Positions 58,506-64,000 of a stretch of DNA of 64,000 nt are shown in pieces. The translations under genes and the position numbers were made by a program. The stretch is from Eleginops maclovinus (lineage: Eukaryota > Chordata > Actinopteri > Perciformes > Eleginopidae). The notes beneath the pieces were generated by a model, which had not been told where the DNA came from, ran no database searches, and was given only the letters and a program-made list of their open reading frames with translations. Within the stretch, counting starts at the first letter, position 1. Each line of letters starts with the position of its first letter. The stretch spans positions 12,248,921-12,312,920 of the forward strand of contig NC_086368.1 in the NCBI RefSeq assembly GCF_036324505.1, given 5' to 3'.

Positions 58506-59437
58506 ACAAACATTATCAGTTGCCAAAGACAGCAGAACACATCAGCAGCATTTTCTTTTCAGCCACAAATCATGAACAGGTATTGTACCGTAGAACAAAT
58601 ACCTAAAAAACAGACGAGTTGTATTTATTAAAATCTAATCAAAGAAGACTAGGAACAAATGTGCATCTGTGACTTCATCAGATAATCATTATTTTACTTG
58701 TCAGTTTATTCCATATTTGGTCTTACACAAACCTGGATTTTATTTTCCCGACCTCATTGTACATTTTGCACAAAAATACATTATGGTAATGAGGTGGATG
58801 TGTCGAGAGCAATGATTGGTTTGTCAGGAGATTACAACTGTGGCTAGCTTCCCTTTAAACACTAAATGAGTGTCATTTTTATTTTTTTGCCTGGTTTAGG
58901 CCTCCATACTGGTCTCAATATGAATCTGTCGTCAAACTGAAATATATTCTCCTCTAAATTAGAAATGCATTGTAAATGGCTGAAAGGACCTCAAATATGA
59001 GTGAATGAGTTGAGGGTTATCGGCACCGGAAGCAGCCTCCATTAAGCATATTTGCACTGATGGATATTGAAAGATAACGACATCCTTTTCCATGCAATCA
59101 TTTTATCTTTAATTACGTGCTTTATTAATGGCACTTTTATATGGAAATGTGATTATATTAACGGCACATTCATATTGTGGTTTTATTTAAAGCAGCCCTG
59201 TTTTTAATTTGACACTTTTACTTCAAAAATAAAAGGGACGAAGTGGCTGTTTGAATATCTTTGATGTTCCTTTCAGGGTGTCTTCCTTATGCTGATCCAC
59301 AATCAGCTCTCCGCCTGCCTGTCGACTTTCTGCGGGAGAGATAGCGCTCTCTTCATCACGCGCTTCATTAATTTAAATGCTAATTGATTCTGTGAGGGCC
59401 TTTCAGAACGAGGGCCAAGTCCTGTCTCCCCCCACCC

Positions 59438-59439
<2 letters not shown>
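58505..59439. other. gene desert segment with homeodomain-rich patch
   Basis: No exon is supported. At about 59030-59210 and 59290-59400 there are several TAATTA, TTTATTAATGG and CTAATTGATTC words in otherwise complex sequence, as is typical of developmental enhancers. The role is inferred from composition only. Confidence 0.35.
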
Positions 59440-59504
<65 letters not shown>

Positions 59505-59520
59505 TGTATGCGTGTGTGTA
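59440..59520. repeat. (GT)n microsatellite
   Basis: About 30 GT units, then imperfect GTAT/GCGT variants. Confidence 0.97.
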
Positions 59521-59642
59521 TTCTGTGCACCTGCTGGATCTTGGAGTGATGCGTCCTGACAACGCAGCCTCTCCATCCTGTCTGTCTGCCTCAAGTGTGG
59601 CACTGATATGTTGTGAGTGCTTCAATCCAAAGACACAAGTAC

Positions 59643-59674
59643 TACACACACACACACACACGCACGCACGCACG

Positions 59675-59728
<54 letters not shown>
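59643..59728. repeat. (CA)n microsatellite with CGCA block
   Basis: A CA tract interrupted by CGCACGCACGCACGCATA, about 43 units in all. Confidence 0.97.
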
Positions 59729-59731
<3 letters not shown>

Positions 59732-59923
59732 CATCAACCACCAGGCTCAGGGGGTTATAAAAGCACAGAAAATGTGAATAAAGTCAGATGGCATATTGTT
59801 TGTAACTGGCTGGATAAAACAGAAGATGCAGGGGCAGTTAAATGATCTGTGCGCCGTTGCTAGGAGACACCAGGGCTGGAAGGTGGAGATAAACGCTCGG
59901 ATCCACCCCTGACGGCGGGCAGA

Positions 59924-59938
59924 GGGGGGGGGGGGGGG
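59924..59938. repeat. poly-G run
   Basis: About 15 consecutive G followed by AATAG and further GGGGGG runs over the next 70 bp. This is a candidate G-quadruplex on the plus strand. Confidence 0.8.
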
Positions 59939-60256
59939 AATAGTGAGGGGGGGAGGCAGAGGGTAAGAAAGGGAGAGTTTAGATAAGAGGGGAGGAGAGG
60001 GGGGTGAGTCCTGTCACAAAGACAGAGGCTTCCTCGTCCCTGGCAGATAAGCTCTCCCTTCATCCCCCATTTTACTAATGTGTCATCGTCTGTTATTCAC
60101 AAAACTTGGTCAGTTCTTTTCCTCAGGGACCTCCGTCATTCACACGTCCAGTTTACACATTTTCAGCGATACAGCAATGTTGTATGGTTTGAAAATGGTT
60201 TGGATATAATCTAACCTTGATGCAGTTTATCCACACAAACTTAAACTTGAAATGTA

Positions 60257-60440
60257 CACCAAAAAATGGTAAACCTTGATCTTAATTGAATGTATTATGT
60301 CAATAGATACAAAGCAATAATATTAAGGTTAAGGTTCAACTTAATAATATTGCTTTCAACTAACCTAATACAATTATATGTAATCTGTTGACATAATACA
60401 CTTAATTAAAGTGTAGGCTTACATTCACATTTTTCCCTGC
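60257..60440. mobile_element. MITE-like element (copy 2, diverged)
   Basis: The arms read AATTGAATGTATTATGTCAA (left) and, reverse-complemented, AATTAAGTGTATTATGTCAA (right). The right arm (TTGACATAATACACTTAATT) closely matches the right arm of copy 1 at 15340-15556 (TTGCCATAATATATTTAATT). Non-coding; ends are less well kept than in copy 1. Confidence 0.55.
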
Positions 60441-63240
60441 CAAAAATCCAGAATATGTAAGTATTATGGAAGCTCTGAGAAGTTAGTGAACATTTCCAGT
60501 GATCCTTTTTCTAAGTTTCATTAAAATAAAAAACAATCCTGTGTTTATGACTTAAGAACATGTAAAATAAGTTCTGTCATATAGAAAACAGTTTGGATCA
60601 AAGAAATACTTTTTTTTATCACTTGCTTCTCAGGGCTTACGTAAAATATGGTTTTGTGTAAAATATGGTATTGTATGTGGACACACAATATCTTCATCTA
60701 CTCACATTTCTGTATCCCGCTTATTTCCAATGAAACTATTTTCTTCTGTTCAGAATGTGTTTGCTAACAGTCTTTTAGTGTCACCTTCTGCACGTCCTTT
60801 GTTCTGCATGGTACAGCTCAAACTTCTGCTTAAATTAAAAATATGCAAAACACATTTTTGAACGAAGAGGGGGTTTCAGGCATCATTCTCTAAAAATGTG
60901 GTTTGAATGCTGCTTCAGATACGTCACCTGCCTCTCTCCAGGCCTCTTAACTGCTGTCCTATTTTCAGATATGAAAAACGTAGTAAAATAAAATAGAAAT
61001 TCAGTCTCATAATTAAGTCAAAGCTGCTACCCCACACAAAAAAAGCATGTAAGTTTAAAGGGTCACACTGTCTTTTTTTCTCAGTCAGCCTTAACCAATG
61101 AGTTGTAGAGTGCTACAACATTTTAATGTTAAAACTATTTTGGTTATTCCACATGATAGATTTCTGTAGTCTCTTTTATTCCTGCTCTTTCAACTCATTT
61201 AAAGTAGGCGTGCTCGGGTATGAAAGGTGATTTAGCTACTTCTATGTATCGATGACTCCTCCCAGGAACAATAGTTGTGTAAATTATGCCTTTAGGGTAC
61301 ACAACACATCTGGTTTAAACCAAGCCGAGGGGGTTTAACTTCTCCAATCACATCCTTATTACCATGAGTGATTTACTCACTGAAGTCCTGTAAACCTACA
61401 AAATGTTTTTCTTCTTCTTTATGAGTTTCCTCACTCACTTGACCCCATTATTAGCAGCAGAGATAAGAGACTAAATCTGAAGGCAGAACTTGTCTCATGA
61501 GTGGTGGAGCCTCTTTAAACCATGGCTGCCACCATGTAAGAACCGGAAAAAGCTTCAGCTCGAAACGTCATCCCTCATCAATCTGGTCCTCTCCGGTCAG
61601 CCCGGCACAAAAAGACAAAAGCTGGAGGAGTGCGCTTCCTCCATCAACTGTGAGGGAGGCGGTGAGTGCACGGCGTGATTAGTTGTGAATGGGACGCAGA
61701 GGTCTGATTGGTGGAGAGAGCCGGGGTCAGGCGTTCTGCCAGCAGCTCATACAAGGCTGCTGATTGCTTTCCATCCTCTGATTACAGTAATTTAGATCTG
61801 CAGCAGGCAGAGGGGCCGCGTCTGGCTGCTGCTGCTCAGTCTGGGGCTGCAGTTTGGTTTGCTTAGGGATTTTTTTATTGTCAGAACTGAGTGAATGAGG
61901 CTGAAAAACTAAACACAGGATTCACTCAGAAAAACACAACAGCTGTGTTTCGATAGAAGGTGTGACTCATGTTTTGGAGAAAGTCTTGGAGGTGGGATTG
62001 AAGGAGAATGTGGTTAACTATTTAGAGGATTTTTTGTAAAAATCTACACAATTTGGAAAAACGTCTGAAGATACGGAAACCATCATGCTTACAAATGGTA
62101 ATCATATAAAAACATTTTTAAAATGAATTTTTTCAGCTCATTTTTGGATGTAAACACAAAAAGAAATCATCTATTTTCAAATTACTAAAAACATTTGGGA
62201 TTTAAAATACTCCCACAGACAGTTCAATACCCTTACATATTCCTCACGTTATATAATTGTAAAGTACATGACTTTCATCTCTAATCCTGTGAAATATAAA
62301 ACAATGAAAGCTATATGGCAGATCAGTTTTTCTCCCTTTTGTCTTTCAGGCGGCCATTTGGTCACACTAGGACCTTGAATAATCAAAGCTGATGAGGCGG
62401 TTAGTCGCCAAAGGTTTTTCCAGGAGTGGAGGTGATGATTAGTCAAGGAAGTGAGCAGTGCTGGCCTCTTCACCCGCACACATTAAAAGGTTAATTTCTC
62501 CATTGATTACAGCAACAAAAGAAACCAATACCTCACTACAGGTTTTCTCTGTTTCCACATATGTATGTCTGCTGCTCTGTGCGACGCCGCTGTAGATTCC
62601 CAGGAGTGATGAATGATGCTGTTGATACCATCTTTCTACCACACCCATTACTCCATATTGCAAAAATAAATCACGTTAAGCACAACATTAGATTCACATT
62701 TATTGACAAAAACATTTTTCAAAAGTTTTTCTTTCTACAGCAAAGACTATTTTCACAGAAGTATTAAAAACAATGACTTGTGTAAAGGGCATAAATATAC
62801 ATTCGGACGTCTGCTAACCGACGTTTCACAACCAAAGATGTTCCAGTAACTGTCCATCATTTAGTCTCCATGAATGATCTAATAGATAACACTGTTTCAG
62901 AGATATCTGCGCCAAAGGACGCTTCTTCATTTTCTCTCACACACAAACACATTCACATACAGTATGTACAAACACAACAGAGAATCGGTGCAGTGTGTGA
63001 CCTTGTGCCCCTTGTTTTTGGTGACTCCACATCATGTTGTGTGTTGTCATGTATGTTTACACAATAGGTGCCCATGTGCACGTCTCCTCAGGGCCCTCGC
63101 CCTCTGGGATGCTGCTTCAGAGGTGACCTAGTTCTCCTGATTGTCAGCAGAAGGCAGTTTCATCAGTTCGCTTTGTGCCGAGGCACTGAACTGTGCTGGG
63201 ACCCTGGGACAGGCCAATTGGACTTGTGTAATGAAGCTCA
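60441..63240. other. gene desert segment, no gene found
   Basis: No coding exon is supported. At about 61500-61830 a GC-richer, non-repetitive stretch (GTGATTAGTTGTGAATGG, CTGATTACAGTAATTTAGAT) resembles conserved non-coding DNA. Its 62-codon frame at 61490-61678 lacks splice or family support. Confidence 0.4.
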
Positions 63241-63254
63241 TCACACACATGCAT

Positions 63255-63290
<36 letters not shown>

Positions 63291-63300
63291 GCGCACGCGC
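63241..63300. repeat. (CA)n microsatellite ending in CG alternation
   Basis: A GCATGCA start, about 20 CA units, then GCGCGCACGCGCCG. Confidence 0.95.
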
Positions 63301-64000
63301 CGCTGCCGTCGTCAGGTCCAGCAGAATTTATAACAGCCATTTATTACCCCCTCCTTTATCAAAGAAATGTGATTCCTCGGCATGTTTCTGATGCATGCAC
63401 CGCATCATTATGGGCCATTATTGGGAGGTGACAGAGATGGAGCAGAGGGTGTTGATAGATGTTGGTGCCGGGCCCGCTGTCATTACGCAGAGAGTGCGAG
63501 GCACTTCCCACAAAATGGCCGCGGAGCATCAACATGGCTCCGACTGCGAGGAGTAAATGATTCACATCTGACGATCGGCGCTAAAAATGTAAAACACTTT
63601 CATTTGCTCCACGATAAAGATAGAGATTTCAGTACTTCTTCTCAGCAGGTGTATGAATGAATATTTACACATGACATTAATCATATGATACTGTTTAGGA
63701 TGTAAAGAGATCCATAAAAAGCTTCAAGAAATATGTACAAGAACACTGCACATTCCCACACTGAGTATGGGTCACACAACATACTGTTATACTGAGAGCA
63801 GCAACTTCCTAAAGCCTCTCTAGCCTACAGAACACTCATCAAATACAGAAGCAACAATGGCATTACATTCATATAAATAACAAGAATAATCCCAGTTCAC
63901 CCCCAAAGAGTCACTTCAGCACTTTTGGCTGCATTCATGTGGTTCAAAAGGAGAACTGAAGACCAGCTTCACTGTGGGTCCTTTACTCCCCTTAGAGGTG
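63301..64000. other. right edge, possible conserved non-coding element
   Basis: No gene is seen. 63400-63640 is dense, non-repetitive sequence with CATTACGCAGAG, AAAATGGCCGCGG and TAAATGATTCACATC words. It looks more constrained than its surroundings, but this is a visual judgement. Confidence 0.35.

Noticed and set aside
61490..61678. 62-codon plus-strand frame in the gene desert
   Set aside because: Two overlapping frames of similar length exist, with no splice signals or family resemblance; more likely non-coding.

Overview
The window is vertebrate nuclear DNA, most likely from a percomorph-type teleost. Supporting this are intron-split genes with GT-AG junctions, a fish-type Tc1 transposon, long (GT)n/(CA)n and (TATC)n microsatellites, an AT-rich background, and five genes whose human orthologues lie on chromosome 20q. 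All gene names come from reading translated exons; no database search was run.

Layout. Positions 1-10105 (minus strand) hold the first five coding exons of gnas (stimulatory G-protein alpha subunit); the gene continues off the left edge. 15874-19016 (plus) is a complete four-exon beta-tubulin, best read as tubb1, with a long acidic tail. 20875-26679 (plus) is prelid3b (slmo2), six exons; its first intron carries a full-length Tc1/mariner element (21971-23487) whose transposase has one late frameshift. About 29400-33640 (plus) is aurka (Aurora kinase A) with a cell-cycle-type promoter. 36297-39014 (minus) is slc32a1 (vesicular GABA/glycine transporter, two coding exons), tail to tail with aurka.

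From about 39.7 kb to the right edge I find no host gene. This quarter-century-kilobase stretch is a microsatellite-rich gene desert (at least twelve long dinucleotide tracts plus a TATC and a CTCA tract). It contains a nearly perfect REST/NRSF (RE1) site about 4.3 kb upstream of slc32a1, several stretches that look like conserved non-coding enhancers, a 600-bp polypyrimidine tract, and a young LTR element (48138-51130). That element has matching LTRs, a 5-bp target duplication and a GC-rich interior made of in-frame minisatellites instead of gag-pol.

The genes are ordinary housekeeping, cell-division and neuronal genes and do not form one pathway. The most unusual structures are the LTR element with its repeat-encoded proline-rich frames, a pair of related MITE-like elements (15340-15556 and 60257-60440), the extended tubb1 tail, and the condensed gene order compared with human 20q. 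I see no CRISPR array, no prokaryotic system and no confident tRNA or rRNA gene.
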